Shown here in pieces: positions 13,137 through 27,699 of a stretch of DNA of 64,000 nucleotides. The translations under genes were made by a program, and so were the position numbers. The notes beneath the pieces are model-generated. The model did not search any database and was not told the DNA's origin. It was given only the letters and a program-made list of their open reading frames with translations. Source of the stretch: Bombus terrestris (Eukaryota; Arthropoda; Insecta; Hymenoptera; Apidae); assembly GCF_910591885.1 (NCBI RefSeq), contig NW_025963559.1, positions 124,001 to 188,000 of the forward strand, in the 5' to 3' direction. Numbering within the stretch: the stretch's first letter is position 1; the number at the start of each line of letters is the position of its first letter.

Positions 13137-15356
13137 CTACATAATGTTATACTTATAACGTAATACTACACGGCGTCATACGTTATAACGTAACACTACA
13201 TAACGTCATACGTTATAAAGTAACACAATACAACGTTGTTCGAAATACCGTAATGCTACATAACGTCATACATTATAACGTAACACTACATAACGTCATA
13301 CGTTATAACGTAGTACTGCATAACGTCATACGTTATATCGTAATACTACATAACGTCATACGTCATAAAGTAATACTACATGACGTCATACGTCATAAAG
13401 TAATACAATATTACGATATTCGTAATAACGTAATACCACATGACGTCATACGTTATAACGTAATACTACATGTCTTTATACGTTATAACGTAATACAACA
13501 TAAGGTCATACGTTATAAAGTTACACAATATAACGTTATTCGTAATAACGTAATACTACATAACGTCATACGTTATAACGTAATACTACATGACATGATA
13601 AGTTATAACGTAATACGACATAACGTTGTGCGTTATATCGTAATTCTATATAACGTTGTACGTTAAAACGAAATACTACATGACGTCATACGTCATAAAG
13701 TAATACTACATGACGTCATACGTCATAAAGTAATACTACATGACGTCATACGTCATAAAGTAATACTACATGACGTCATACGTTATAACATAATACTGCA
13801 TAACGTCATACGTTATATCGTAATACTGCATAACGTCATACGTTATAACGAAATACTACATGACGTCATACGTCATAAAGTAATACTACATGACGTCATA
13901 CGTCATAAAGTAATACTACATGACGTCATACGTCATAAAGTAATACTACATGACGTCATACGTCATAAAGTAATATTACATGACGTCATACGTCATAAAG
14001 TAATACTACATGACGTCATACGTCATAAAGTAATACTACATGACGTAACATAATATAACGTTATTCGTAATAACGTAATACCACATGACGTCATACGTTA
14101 TAACGTAATACTCCATAACGTCATAAGTTATAACCTAATACCGCATAACTTCATACGTTATATCGTAATACTGCATAACGTCATACGTTATAACGAAATA
14201 CTACACGACGTCATACGTCATAAAGTAATACTACATGACGTCATACGTCATAAAGTAATACTACATGACGTCATACGTCATAAAGTAATACTACATGACG
14301 TCATACGTCATAAAGTAATACTACATGACGTCATACGTCATAAAGTAATACTACATGACGTCATACGTCATAAAGTAATATTACATGACGTCATACGTCA
14401 TAAAGTAATACTACATGACGTCATACGTCATAAAGTAATACTACATGACGTAACATAATATAACGTTATTCGTAATAACGTAATACCACATGACGTCATA
14501 CGTTATAACGTAATACTCCATAACGTCATAAGTTATAACCTAATACCGCATAACGTCATACGTTATAACCTAATACCGCATAACGTCATACGTTATATCG
14601 TAATACTGCATAACGTCATACTTTAGAACGAAATACTACATGACGTCATACGTCATAAAGTAATACTACATGACGTCATACGTCATAAAGTAATACTACA
14701 TGACGTCATACGTCATAAAGTAATACTACATGACGTCATACGTCATAAAGTAATACTACATGACGTCATACGTCATAAAGTAATACTACATGACGTCATA
14801 CGTCATAACGTAATACTACATGTCTTTATACGTTATAACGTAATACAACGTAAGGTCATACGTTATAAAGTTACACAATATAACGTTATTCGTAATAACG
14901 TAATACTACATAACGTCATACGTTATAACGTAATACTACATGTCTTTATACGTTATAACGTAATACAACATAAGGTCATACGTTATAAAGTTACACAATA
15001 TAACGTTATTCGTAATAACGTAATACTACATAACGTCATACGTTATAACGTAATACTACATGACATGATAAGTTATAACGTAATACGACATAACGTTGTG
15101 CGTTATATCGTAATTCTATATAACGTTGTACGTTAAAACGAAATACTACATGACGTCATACGTCATAAAGTAATACTACATGACGTCATACGTCATAAAG
15201 TAATACTACATGACGTCATACGTCATAAAGTAATACTACATGACGTCATACGTCATAAAGTAATACTACATGACGTCATACGTCATAACGTAATACTACA
15301 TGTCTTTATACGTTATAACGTAATACAACGTAAGGTCATACGTTATAAAGTTACAC

Positions 15357-15387
15357 AATATAACGTTATTCCGTAATAACGTAATAC
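15357..15387 (+). repeat. 31-bp monomer with loop insertion, copy 2
   Basis: It has the same extra C as the monomer 5,654 bp upstream. The surrounding blocks (15.36-15.96 kb and 9.70-10.31 kb) are near-identical at the same offset. It was probably copied with its block rather than arising twice. Confidence 0.82.
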
Positions 15388-17799
15388 TACATAACGTCAT
15401 ACGTTATAACGTAATACTACATGACATGATAAGTTATAACGTAATACGACATAACGTTGTGCGTTATATCGTAATTCTATATAACGTTGTACGTTATATC
15501 GTAATACTACATGACGTCATATGTTATAACGTAATACTACATGACGGAATACGTTATAACGTAATTCTACATGACGCCGTACGTTACAACGTAATACTAG
15601 ATGCCTTTATACGTTATAACGTAATACAACATAAGGTCATAAGTTATAACCTAATACCGCATAACGTCATACGTTATAACCTAATACCGCATAACGTCAT
15701 ACGTTATATCGTAATACTGCATAACGTCATACGTTATAACGAAATACTACATGACGTCATACGTCATAAAGTAATACTACATGACGTCATACGTCATAAA
15801 GTAATACTGCATAACGTCATACGTTATAACGAAATACTACATGACGTCATACGTCATAAAGTAATACCACATGACGTCATACGTCATAAAGTAATACTAC
15901 ATGACGTCATACGTCATAAAGTAATACTACATAACGTCATATGTCATAAAGTAACATAATATAACGTTATTCGTAATAACGTAATACCACATGGCGTCAT
16001 ACGTTATAACGTAATACTCCATAACGTCATAAGTTATAACCTAATACCGCATAACGTCATACGTTATAACCTAATACCGCATAACGTCATACGTTATATC
16101 GTAATACTGCATAACGTCATACGTTATAACGAAATACTACATGACGTCATACGTCATAAAGTAATACTACATGACGTCATACGTCATAAAGTAATACTGC
16201 ATAACGTCATACGTTATAACGAAATACTACATGACGTCATACGTCATAAAGTAATACTACATGACGTCATACGTCATAAAGTAATACTACATGACGTCAT
16301 ACGTCATAAAGTAATACTACATGACGTCATACGTCATAAAGTAATACTACATGACGTCATACGTCATAAAGTAATACTACCTGACGTCATACGTCATAAA
16401 GTAATACTACATGACGTAACATAATATAACGTTATTCGTAATAACGTAATACCACATGACGTCATACGTTATAACGTAATACTCCATAACGTCATAAGTT
16501 ATAACCTAATACCGCATAACATCATACGTTATATCGTAATACTGCATAACGTCATACGTTATAACGAAATACTACACGACGTCATACGTCATAAAGTAAT
16601 ACTACATGACGTCATACGTCATAAAGTAATACTACATGACGTCATACGTCATAAAGTAATACTACATGACGTCATACGTCATAAAGTAATACTACATGAC
16701 GTCATACGTCATAAAGTAATACTACATGACGTCATACGTCATAAAGTAATATTACATGACGTCATACGTCATAAAGTAATACTACATGACGTCATACGTC
16801 ATAAAGTAATACTACATGACGTAACATAATATAACGTTATTCGTAATAACGTAATACCACATGACGTCATACGTTATAACGTAATACTCCATAACGTCAT
16901 AAGTTATAACCTAATACCGCATAACGTCATACGTTATAACCTAATACCGCATAACGTCATACGTTATATCGTAATACTGCATAACGTCATACGTTAGAAC
17001 GAAATACTACATGACGTCATACGTCATAAAGTAATACTACATGACGTCATACGTCATAAAGTAATACTACATGACGTAACATAATATAACGTTATTCGTA
17101 ATAACGTAATACCACATGACGTCATACGTTATAACGTAATACTCCATAACGTCATAAGTTATAACCTAATACCGCATAACTTCATACGTTATATCGTAAT
17201 ACTGCATAACGTCATACGTTATAACGAAATACTACACGACGTCATACGTCATAAAGTAATACTACATGACGTCATACGTCATAAAGTAATACTACATGAC
17301 GTCATACGTCATAAAGTAATATTACATGACGTCATACGTCATAAAGTAATACTACATGACGTCATACGTCATAAAGTAATACTACATGACGTAACATAAT
17401 ATAACGTTATTCGTAATAACGTAATACCACATGACGTCATACGTTATAACGTAATACTCCATAACGTCATAAGTTATAACCTAATACCGCATAACGTCAT
17501 ACGTTATAACCTAATACCGCATAACGTCATACGTTATATCGTAATACTGCATAACGTCATACGTTAGAACGAAATACTACATGACGTCATACGTCATAAA
17601 GTAATACTACATGACGTCATACGTCATAAAGTAATACTACATGACGTCATACGTCATAAAGTAATACTACATGACGTCATACGTCATAAAGTAATACTAC
17701 ATGACGTCATACGTCATAACGTAATACTACATGTCTTTATACGTTATAACGTAATACAACGTAAGGTCATACGTTATAAAGTTACACAATATAACGTTA

Positions 17800-20240
17800 T
17801 TCGTAATAACGTAATACTACATAACGTCATACGTTATAACGTAATACTACATGACATGATAAGTTATAACGTAATACGACATAACGTTGTGCGTTATATC
17901 GTAATTCTATATAACGTTGTACGTTATATCGTAATACTACATGACGTCATATGTTATAACGTAATACTACATGACGGAATACGTTATAACGTAATTCTAC
18001 ATGACGCCGTACGTTACAACGTAATACTAGATGCCTTTATACGTTATAACGTAATACAACATAAGGTCATAAGTTATAACCTAATACCGCATAACGTCAT
18101 ACGTTATAACCTAATACCGCATAACGTCATACGTTATATCGTAATACTGCATAACGTCATACGTTATAACGAAATACTACATGACGTCATACGTCATAAA
18201 GTAATACTACATGACGTCATACGTTATAACGAAATACTACATGACGTCATACGTCATAAAGTAATACTACATGACGTCATACGTCATAAAGTAATACTAC
18301 ATGACGTCATACGTCATAAAGTAATACTACATAACGTCATATGTCATAAAGTAACATAATATAACGTTATTCGTAATAACGTAATACCACATGGCGTCAT
18401 ACGTTATAACGTAATACTCCATAACGTCATAAGTTATAACCTAATACCGCATAACGTCATACGTTATAACCTAATACCGCATAACGTCATACGTTATATC
18501 GTAATACTGCATAACGTCATACGTTATAACGAAATACTACATGACGTCATACGTCATAAAGTAATACTACATGACGTCATACGTCATAAAGTAATACTGC
18601 ATAACGTCATACGTTATAACGAAATACTACATGACGTCATACGTCATAAAGTAATACTACATGACGTCATACGTCATAAAGTAATACTACATGACGTCAT
18701 ACGTCATAAAGTAATACTACATGACGTCATACGTCATAAAGTAATACTACATGACGTCATACGTCATAAAGTAATACTACATGACGTCATACGTCATAAA
18801 GTAATACTACCTGACGTCATACGTCATAAAGTAATACTACATGACGTAACATAATATAACGTTATTCGTAATAACGTAATACCACATGACGTGATACGTT
18901 ATAACGTAATACTCCATAACGTCATAAGTTATAACCTAATACCGCATAACGTCATACGTTATATCGTAATACTGCATAACGTCATACTTTATAACGAAAT
19001 ACTACATGACGTCATACGTCATAAAGTAATACTACATGACGTCATACGTCATAAAGTAATACTACATGACGTCATACGTCATAAAGTAATACTACATGAC
19101 GTCATACGTCATAAAGTAATACTACATGACGTCATACGTCATAAAGTAATACTACATAACGTCATACGTTATAAGGAAATACTACATGACGTCATACGTC
19201 ATAAAGCAATACTACATGACGTCATACGTCATAAAGTAATACTACATGACGTCATACGTCATAAAGTAATACTACATGACGTAACACAATACAACGTTGT
19301 TCGAAATACCGTAATGCTACATAACGTCATAAATTATAACGTAACACTACATAACGTCATACGTTATAACGTAGTACTGCATAACGTCATACGTTATATC
19401 GTAATACTACATAACGCCATACGTTATAACCTAATACTACATAACGTCATGCGTTATAACCTAATACTGCTTAACGTCATACGTTATATCGTAATAATAC
19501 ATAACTTCATACGTTATAACCTAATACTACATGACGTCATACGTCATATAGTAATACTACATGACGTCATACGTCATATAGTAATACTACATGACGTCAT
19601 ACGTCATAAAGTAATACAATATTACGATATTCGTAATAACGTAATACCACATGACGTCATACGTTATAACGTAATACTACATGTCTTTATACGTTATAAC
19701 GTAATACAACATAAGGTCATACGTTATAAAGTTACACAATATAACGTTATTCGTAATAACGTAATACTACATAACGTCATACGTTATAACGTAATACTAC
19801 ATGACATGATAAGTTATAACGTAATACGACATAACGTTGTGCGTTGTATCGTAATTCTATATAACGTTGTACGTTAAAACGAAATACTGCATGACGTCAT
19901 ACGTCATAAAGTAATACTACATGACGTCATACGTCATAAAGTAATACAATATTACGATATTCGTAATAACGTAATACCACATGACGTCATACGTTATAAC
20001 GTAATACTACATGTCTTTATACGTTATAACGTAATACAACATAAGGTCATACGTTATAAAGTTACACAATATAACGTTATTCGTAATAACGAAATACTAC
20101 ATGACGTCATACGTCATAAAGTAATACTACATGACGTCATACGTCATAAAGTAATACTACATGACGTCATACGTCATAAAGTAATACTACATGACGTCAT
20201 ACGTCATAAAGTAATACTACATGACGTCATACGTCATAAA
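17800..20240 (+). repeat. 6.7-kb-spaced duplication, upstream copy
   Basis: It is colinear with about 24.6-26.9 kb, including the rare chimeric junction (19273/25946). The offset falls stepwise from 6,793 to 6,733, 6,703 and 6,673 bp, always by whole monomers lost from type A runs of the downstream copy. The copies part company near 20.24 and 26.92 kb. Confidence 0.8.
19273..19317 (+). repeat. Chimeric junction skipping the anchor, copy 1
   Basis: A half monomer ending GTAACAC joins directly to the TTCGAA-bearing monomer of the anchor cassette, so the anchor and several cassette monomers are missing. The junction keeps the 15-bp grid. This explains why the unit containing it is so long. Confidence 0.75.
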
Positions 20241-23200
20241 GTAATACTACATAACGTCATACGTTATAAGGAAATACTACATGACGTCATACGTCATAAA
20301 GCAATATTACATGACGTCATACGTCATAAAGTAACACAATATTACGATATTCGTAATAACGTAATACTACATGACGTCATACGCTATAACGTGATACTAC
20401 ATGGTGTTATACTTATAACGTAATACTACACGGCGTCATACGTTATAACGTAACACTACATAACGTCATACGTTATAAAGTAACACAATACAACGTTGTT
20501 CGAAATACCGTAATGCTACATAACGTCATACATTATAACGTAACACTACATAACGTCATACGTTATAACGTAGTACTGCATAACGTCATACGTTATATCG
20601 TAATACTACATAACGCCATACGTTATAACCTAATACTACATAACGTCATACGTTATAACCTAATACAGCTTAACGTCATACGTTATATCGTAATAATACA
20701 TAACTTCATACGTTATAACATAATACTACATGACGTCATACGTCATATAGTAATACTACATGACGTCATACGTCATAAAGTAATACAATATTACGATATT
20801 CGTAATAACGTAATACCACATGACGTCATACGTTATAACGTAATACTACATGTCTTTATACGTTATAACGTAATACAACATAAGGTCATACGTTATAAAG
20901 TTACACAATATAACGTTATTCGTAATAACGTAATACTACATAACGTCATACGTTATAACGTAATACTACATGACATGATAAGTTATAACGTAATACGACA
21001 TAACGTTGTGCGTTATATCGTAATTCTATATAACGTTGTACGTTAAAACGAAATACTACATGACGTCATACGTCATAAAGTAATACTACATGACGTCATA
21101 CGTCATAAAGTAATACTACATGACGTCATACGTTATAACCTAATACTGCATAACGTCATACGTTATATCGTAATACTGCATAACGTCATACGTTATAACG
21201 AAATACTACATGACGTCATACGTCATAAAGTAATACTACATGACGTCATACGTCATAAAGTAATACTACATGACGTCATACGTCATAAAGTAATACTACA
21301 TGACGTCATACGTCATAAAGTAATACTACATGACGTCATACGTCATAAAGTAATACTACATGACGTCATACGTCATAAAGTAATACTACATGACGTCATA
21401 CGTCATAAAGTAATACTACATACGTCATACGTCATAAAGTAATACTACATGGCGTCATACGTCATAAAGTAATACTACATGACGTAACATAATATAACGT
21501 TATTCGTAATAACGTAATACCACATGACGTCATACGTTATAACGTAATACTCCATAACGTCATAAGTTATAACCTAATACCGCATAACGTCATACGTTAT
21601 ATCGTAATACTGCATAACGTCATACGTTATAACGAAATACTACATGACGTCATACGTCATAAAGTAATACTGCATGACGTCATACGTCATAAAGTAATAC
21701 TACATGACGTCATACGTCATAAAGTAATACTGCATGACGTCATACGTCATAAAGTAATACTACATGACGTCATACGTCATAAAGTAATACTACATGACGT
21801 CATATGTCATAAAGTAACATAATATAACGTTATTCGTAATAACGTAATACCACATGGCGTCATACGTTATAACGTAATACTCCATAACGTCATTCGTTAT
21901 AACGTAATACTACATGACATGATACGTTATAACGTAATACGACATAACGTTGTGCGTTATATCGTAATTCTATATAACGTTGTACGTTATATCGTATTAC
22001 TACATGACGTCATATGTTATAACGTAATACTACATGACGGCATACGTCATAAAGTAATACTACGTGACGTCATACGTCATAAAGTAACACAATATAACGT
22101 CATACGGTATAACGTAATACGACATAACGTTGTGCGTTATATCGTAATTCTATATAACGCTGTACGTTATATCGTATTACTACATGACGTCATATGTTAT
22201 AACGTAATACTACATGACGGCATACGTTATAACCTAATACTACATGACGTCATACGTTATAACGCAAAACTACATGACGTCATACGTTATAACCTCATAC
22301 TGCATAACGTCATACGTTATATCGTACTAATACATAACGTCATACGTTATAACGTAACACTACATAACGTCATACGTTATAACGTAGTACTGCATAACGT
22401 CATACGTTATATCGTAATACTACATAACGTCATACGTTATAAGGAAATACTACATGACGTCATACGTCATAAAGTAATACTACATGACGTCATACGTCAT
22501 AAAGTAATACTACATAACGTCATACGTCATAAAGTAATACTGCATAACGTCATACGTTATAACGAAATACTACATGACGTCATACGTCATAAAGTAATAC
22601 TACATGACGTCATACGTCATAAAGTAATACTACATGACGTCATACGTCATAAAGTAATACTACATAACGTCATATGTCATAAAGTAACATAATATAACGT
22701 TATTCGTAATAACGTAATACCACATGGCGTCATACGTTATAACGTAATACTCCATAACGTCATAAGTTATAACCTAATACCGCATAACGTCATACGTTAT
22801 AACCTAATACCGCATAACGTCATACGTTATATCGTAATACTGCATAACGTCATACGTTATAACGAAATACTACATGACGTCATACGTCATAAAGTAATAC
22901 TACATGACGTCATACGTCATAAAGTAATACTGCATAACGTCATACGTTATAACGAAATACTACATGACGTCATACGTCATAAAGTAATACTACATGACGT
23001 CATACGTCATAAAGTAATACTACATGACGTCATACGTCATAAAGTAATACTACATGACGTCATACGTCATAAAGTAATACTACATGACGTCATACGTCAT
23101 AAAGTAATACTACCTGACGTCATACGTCATAAAGTAATACTACATGACGTAACATAATATAACGTTATTCGTAATAACGTAATACCACATGACGTCATAC

Positions 23201-24589
23201 GTTATAACGTAATACTCCATAACGTCATAAGTTATAACCTAATACCGCATAACTTCATACGTTATATCGTAATACTGCATAACGTCATACGTTATAACGA
23301 AATACTACACGACGTCATACGTCATAAAGTAATACTACATGACGTCATACGTCATAAAGTAATACTACATGACGTCATACGTCATAAAGTAATACTACAT
23401 GACGTCATACGTCATAAAGTAATACTACATGACGTCATACGTCATAAAGTAATACTACATGACGTCATACGTCATAAAGTAATATTACATGACGTCATAC
23501 GTCATAAAGTAATACTACATGACGTCATACGTCATAAAGTAATACTACATGACGTAACATAATATAACGTTATTCGTAATAACGTAATACCACATGACGT
23601 CATACGTTATAACGTAATACTCCATAACGTCATAAGTTATAACCTAATACCGCATAACGTCATACGTTATAACCTAATACCGCATAACGTCATACGTTAT
23701 ATCGTAATACTGCATAACGTCATACGTTAGAACGAAATACTACATGACGTCATACGTCATAAAGTAATACTACATGACGTCATACGTCATAAAGTAATAC
23801 TACATGACGTCATACGTCATAAAGTAATACTACATGACGTCATACGTCATAAAGTAATACTACATGACGTAACATAATATAACGTTATTCGTAATAACGT
23901 AATACCACATGACGTCATACGTTATAACGTAATACTCCATAACGTCATAAGTTATAACCTAATACCGCATAACTTCATACGTTATATCGTAATACTGCAT
24001 AACGTCATACGTTATAACGAAATACTACACGACGTCATACGTCATAAAGTAATACTACATGACGTCATACGTCATAAAGTAATACTACATGACGTCATAC
24101 GTCATAAAGTAATATTACATGACGTCATACGTCATAAAGTAATACTACATGACGTCATACGTCATAAAGTAATACTACATGACGTAACATAATATAACGT
24201 TATTCGTAATAACGTAATACCACATGACGTCATACGTTATAACGTAATACTCCATAACGTCATAAGTTATAACCTAATACCGCATAACGTCATACGTTAT
24301 AACCTAATACCGCATAACGTCATACGTTATATCGTAATACTGCATAACGTCATACGTTAGAACGAAATACTACATGACGTCATACGTCATAAAGTAATAC
24401 TACATGACGTCATACGTCATAAAGTAATACTACATGTCGTCATACGTCATAAAGTAATACTACATGACGTCATACGTCATAAAGTAATACTACATGACGT
24501 CATACGTCATAACGTAATACTACATGTCTTTATACGTTATAACGTAATACAACGTAAGGTCATACGTTATAAAGTTACACAATATAACG

Positions 24590-26920
24590 TTATTCGTAAT
24601 AACGTAATACTACATAACGTCATACGTTATAACGTAATACTACATGACATGATAAGTTATAACGTAATACGACATAACGTTGTGCGTTATATCGTAATTC
24701 TATATAACGTTGTACGTTATATCGTAATACTACATGACGTCATATGTTATAACGTAATACTACATGACGGAATACGTTATAACGTAATTCTACATGACGC
24801 CGTACGTTACAACGTAATACTAGATGCCTTTATACGTTATAACGTAATACAACATAAGGTCATAAGTTATAACCTAATACCGCATAACGTCATACGTTAT
24901 AACCTAATACCGCATAACGTCATACGTTATATCGTAATACTGCATAACGTCATACGTTATAACGAAATACTACATGACGTCATACGTCATAAAGTAATAC
25001 TACATGACGTCATACGTCATAAAGTAATACTACATGACGTCATACGTCATAAAGTAATACTACATAACGTCATATGTCATAAAGTAACATAATATAACGT
25101 TATTCGTAATAACGTAATACCACATGGCGTCATACGTTATAACGTAATACTCCATAACGTCATAAGTTATAACCTAATACCGCATAACGTCATACGTTAT
25201 AACCTAATACCGCATAACGTCATACGTTATATCGTAATACTGCATAACGTCATACGTTATAACGAAATACTACATGACGTCATACGTCATAAAGTAATAC
25301 TACATGACGTCATACGTCATAAAGTAATACTGCATAACGTCATACGTTATAACGAAATACTACATGACGTCATACGTCATAAAGTAATACTACATGACGT
25401 CATACGTCATAAAGTAATACTACATGACGTCATACGTCATAAAGTAATACTACATGACGTCATACGTCATAAAGTAATACTACATGACGTCATACGTCAT
25501 AAAGTAATACTACCTGACGTCATACGTCATAAAGTAATACTACATGACGTAACATAATATAACGTTATTCGTAATAACGTAATACCACATGACGTGATAC
25601 GTTATAACGTAATACTCCATAACGTCATAAGTTATAACCTAATACCGCATAACGTCATACGTTATATCGTAATACTGCATAACGTCATACTTTATAACGA
25701 AATACTACATGACGTCATACGTCATAAAGTAATACTACATGACGTCATACGTCATAAAGTAATACTACATGACGTCATACGTCATAAAGTAATACTACAT
25801 GACGTCATACGTCATAAAGTAATACTACATAACGTCATACGTTATAAGGAAATACTACATGACGTCATACGTCATAAAGCAATACTACATGACGTCATAC
25901 GTCATAAAGTAATACTACATGACGTCATACGTCATAAAGTAATACTACATGACGTAACACAATACAACGTTGTTCGAAATACCGTAATGCTACATAACGT
26001 CATAAATTATAACGTAACACTACATAACGTCATACGTTATAACGTAGTACTGCATAACGTCATACGTTATATCGTAATACTACATAACGCCATACGTTAT
26101 AACCTAATACTACATAACGTCATGCGTTATAACCTAATACTGCTTAACGTCATACGTTATATCGTAATAATACATAACTTCATACGTTATAACCTAATAT
26201 TACATGACGTCATACGTCATATAGTAATACTACATGACGTCATACGTCATATAGTAATACTACATGACGTCATACGTCATAAAGTAATACAATATTACGA
26301 TATTCGTAATAACGTAATACCACATGACGTCATACGTTATAACGTAATACTACATGTCTTTATACGTTATAACGTAATACAACATAAGGTCATACGTTAT
26401 AAAGTTACACAATATAACGTTATTCGTAATAACGTAATACTACATAACGTCATACGTTATAACGTAATACTACATGACATGATAAGTTATAACGTAATAC
26501 GACATAACGTTGTGCGTTGTATCGTAATTCTATATAACGTTGTACGTTAAAACGAAATACTGCATGACGTCATACGTCATAAAGTAATACTACATGACGT
26601 CATACGTCATAAAGTAATACAATATTACGATATTCGTAATAACGTAATACCACATGACGTCATACGTTATAACGTAATACTACATGTCTTTATACGTTAT
26701 AACGTAATACAACATAAGGTCATACGTTATAAAGTTACACAATATAACGTTATTCGTAATAACGAAATACTACATGACGTCATACGTCATAAAGTAATAC
26801 TACATGACGTCATACGTCATAAAGTAATACTACATGACGTCATACGTCATAAAGTAATACTACATGACGTCATACGTCATAAAGTAATACTACATGACGT
26901 CATACGTCATAAAGTAATAC
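24590..26920 (+). repeat. 6.7-kb-spaced duplication, downstream copy
   Basis: It is the counterpart of 17.8-20.24 kb, with shorter type A runs. Both copies share a GCGTTGTATCG variant (about 19.84 and 26.52 kb) that I did not see elsewhere, supporting a recent common origin. Confidence 0.8.
25946..25990 (+). repeat. Chimeric junction skipping the anchor, copy 2
   Basis: The junction is the same as that 6,673 bp upstream, including the fused half monomer and TTCGAA monomer. Flanking sequence also matches, so it is a copy of the same rearrangement. Confidence 0.75.
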
Positions 26921-27699
26921 TACATGACGTCATATGTCATAAAGTAACATAATATAACGTTATTCGTAATAACGTAATACCACATGGCGTCATACGTTAT
27001 AACGTAATACTCCATAACGTCATTCGTTATAACGTAATACTACATGACATGATACGTTATAACGTAATACGACATAACGTTGTGCGTTATATCGTAATTC
27101 TATATAACGTTGTACGTTATATCGTATTACTACATGACGTCATATGTTATAACGTAATACTACATGACGGCATACGTCATAAAGTAATACTACATGACGC
27201 CATACGTCATAATGTAACACAATATAACGTCATACGGTATAACGTAATACGACATAACGTTGTGCGTTATATCGTAATTCTATATAACGCTGTACGTTAT
27301 ATCGTACTACTACATGACGTCATATGTTATAACGTAATACTACATGACGGCATACGTTATAACCTAATACTACATGACGTCATACGTTATAACGCAAAAC
27401 TACATGACGTCATACGTTATAACCTCATACTGCATAACGTCATACGTTATATCGTACTAATACATAACGTCATACGTTATAACGTAACACTACATAACGT
27501 CATACGTTATAACGTAGTACTGCATAACGTCATACGTTATATCGTAATACTACATAACGTCATACGTTATAAGGAAATACTACATGACGTCATACGTCAT
27601 AAAGCAATATTACATGACGTCATACGTCATAAAGTAACACAATATTACGATATTCGTAATAACGTAATACTACATGACGTCATACGCTATAACGTGATA

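Larger units (their letters stand above)
13137..20396 (+). repeat. U5, higher-order unit of 7,260 bp
   Basis: Eight half monomers occur, one of them in the chimeric junction at 19273. CTAGATGCC blocks lie at 15598 and 18028. The 31-bp monomer at 15357 offsets the anchor, giving exactly 484 half units. Near 14.8-15.1 kb the CATGTCTTTATACG/AAGTTACAC segment appears twice in a row, a local tandem duplication. The chimeric junction removed an anchor, so this is probably two fused units. Confidence 0.78.
1..26800 (+). repeat. Left subarray (long higher-order units)
   Basis: This part is defined by variants absent from the right part. CTAGATGCC occurs six times (TAG at 2761, 8113, 9944, 15598, 18028, 24821). 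TACCTGACG occurs six times (3541, 12643, 16378, 18808, 23111, 25511). TTAGAACG occurs nine times between about 1.66 and 24.4 kb. Half monomers are dense and often spaced 405 or 315 bp, that is 13.5 or 10.5 monomers. The right boundary is approximate, because some cassettes (for example those at 5.2 and 21.9 kb) are shared with the right subarray. Confidence 0.75.
20397..27699 (+). repeat. U6, higher-order unit of 7,303 bp
   Basis: This is the longest unit, with seven half monomers, one second-type 29-bp monomer (21417) and the second chimeric junction (25946). Half monomers at 23141, 23546, 23861 and 24176 repeat the 405-315-315 spacing seen in U1. The last 0.9 kb already belongs to the right-type 5,278-bp repeat, so the unit spans the change between subarrays. 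Confidence 0.78.
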
